5,371 nucleotides of DNA from Bacteroidales bacterium. Its GTDB lineage: Bacteria > Bacteroidota > Bacteroidia > Bacteroidales > UBA1715. This document shows positions 5,123-5,371 of the stretch, piece by piece (within the stretch, counting starts at the first letter, position 1; every line of letters begins with the position of its first letter). A program made the translations under genes and the position numbers. The DNA lies in the NCBI GenBank assembly GCA_031262005.1, contig JAISIO010000075.1:1-5371 (forward strand), written 5' to 3'. Under the pieces are notes generated by a model that saw only the letters and a list, made by a program, of their open reading frames with translations, was not told where the DNA came from and did not search any database.

Positions 5123-5371
5123 CTATATCAACACCAATCCCACCACCAATGCTATGCAACACTTAATGGCTTTTACAAGGAAAAATGTTTTTTTCGATTC
5201 GGCAAAAAGCGGGAGCGCAGCGTGTCCTTCCTGCACAATAAAATTGGCGAGCAAAATTCCAAACGGAATCACTCCCGTTACATAGAGTGAAATAAAAATA
5301 ATATGTGGTCCTGATTCGGGAATAAGTCCTACCAAAATAGCCAACACGAGCAAATATGTGCTATGCTTTTC
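5123..5371 (-). CDS. Putative 10-TM heavy-metal/manganese exporter (ArsP_2-like), C-terminal fragment
   Basis: The last 82 residues of a membrane protein enter from the right edge; the N-terminal part is outside the window. The frame stays open through 5371 (EKHSTYLL precedes the leucine encoded at 5353), so the TTG there is an internal codon and not the start. Two or three hydrophobic helices are visible. The segment GLIPESGPHIIFISLYVTG is followed by IPFGILLANFIVQEGHAALP and LFAESKKTFFLVKAIK, a pattern I associate with the putative arsenic/manganese efflux family ArsP_2. The conserved Pro, Gly, Glu and His residues in those loops are likely functional. The gene ends at TAG 5123-5125 and converges on the lipoprotein gene. 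The family assignment is from memory of its C-terminal motifs; the metal exported is not known. Confidence 0.72.
   Translation of the reverse strand, partial: EKHSTYLLVLAILVGLIPESGPHIIFISLYVTGVIPFGILLANFIVQEGHAALPLFAESKKTFFLVKAIKCCIALVVGLVLI

Noticed and set aside
4960..5285. Two overlapping plus-strand frames (68 and 88 codons) through the terminator, palindrome and exporter end
   Set aside because: They begin in the terminator or palindrome and run antisense into the membrane-protein gene; repeat-derived open frames of this kind are usually spurious.
1..5371. CRISPR array, tRNA, rRNA, insertion sequence or phage attachment site
   Set aside because: No regularly spaced repeats of 24-40 bp, no cloverleaf or rRNA sequence, no transposase or integrase fragment, and no terminal inverted repeats with target duplication were seen on either strand.

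Overview
The window looks like a piece of a Bacteroidota (Bacteroidetes) chromosome, probably from a Bacteroidales-like or uncultured lineage. This rests on A+T-rich DNA, weak or absent Shine-Dalgarno sequences, several copies of the phylum-type -7 promoter box TAnnTTTG, a small FISUMP-domain lipoprotein, and A/T-rich short-unit tandem repeats between genes. Placement below phylum is inference.

Layout. Left block (1-2377, minus strand): prs (PRPP synthase), then a DJ-1/PfpI-family gene, then bioF (8-amino-7-oxononanoate synthase), which runs off the left edge. The DJ-1 gene and bioF are 3 bp apart and almost certainly co-transcribed. prs and the DJ-1 gene are separated by 59 bp holding an 8-bp tandem repeat. 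A 207-bp divergent intergenic region (2378-2584) carries an identical TATGTTTG box facing each way. Middle block (2585-4917, plus strand): a 513-residue sugar:cation symporter of the GPH/MelB family and a 238-residue FISUMP-domain lipoprotein. Between them lie a 7-bp tandem repeat and a hairpin. Right block (4918-5371): a strong bidirectional terminator, a G+C-rich REP-like perfect palindrome, an orphan minus-strand promoter, and the C-terminal end of a minus-strand membrane protein resembling the putative 10-TM heavy-metal/manganese exporter family (ArsP_2), which enters from the right edge.

The genes do not form one obvious pathway. prs supplies PRPP for nucleotide, histidine and NAD synthesis. 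bioF starts the biotin ring pathway. The DJ-1 protein is probably a stress or glyoxalase/deglycase-type protein. The transporter and lipoprotein are envelope functions of unknown substrate.

I found no complete novel system. The best leads are in the right intergenic region: a REP-like palindrome, plus a promoter-hairpin-terminator arrangement that could encode a small RNA of about 135 nt. Next are the two in-register short-unit repeats placed at gene ends, and the twin divergent promoter boxes.
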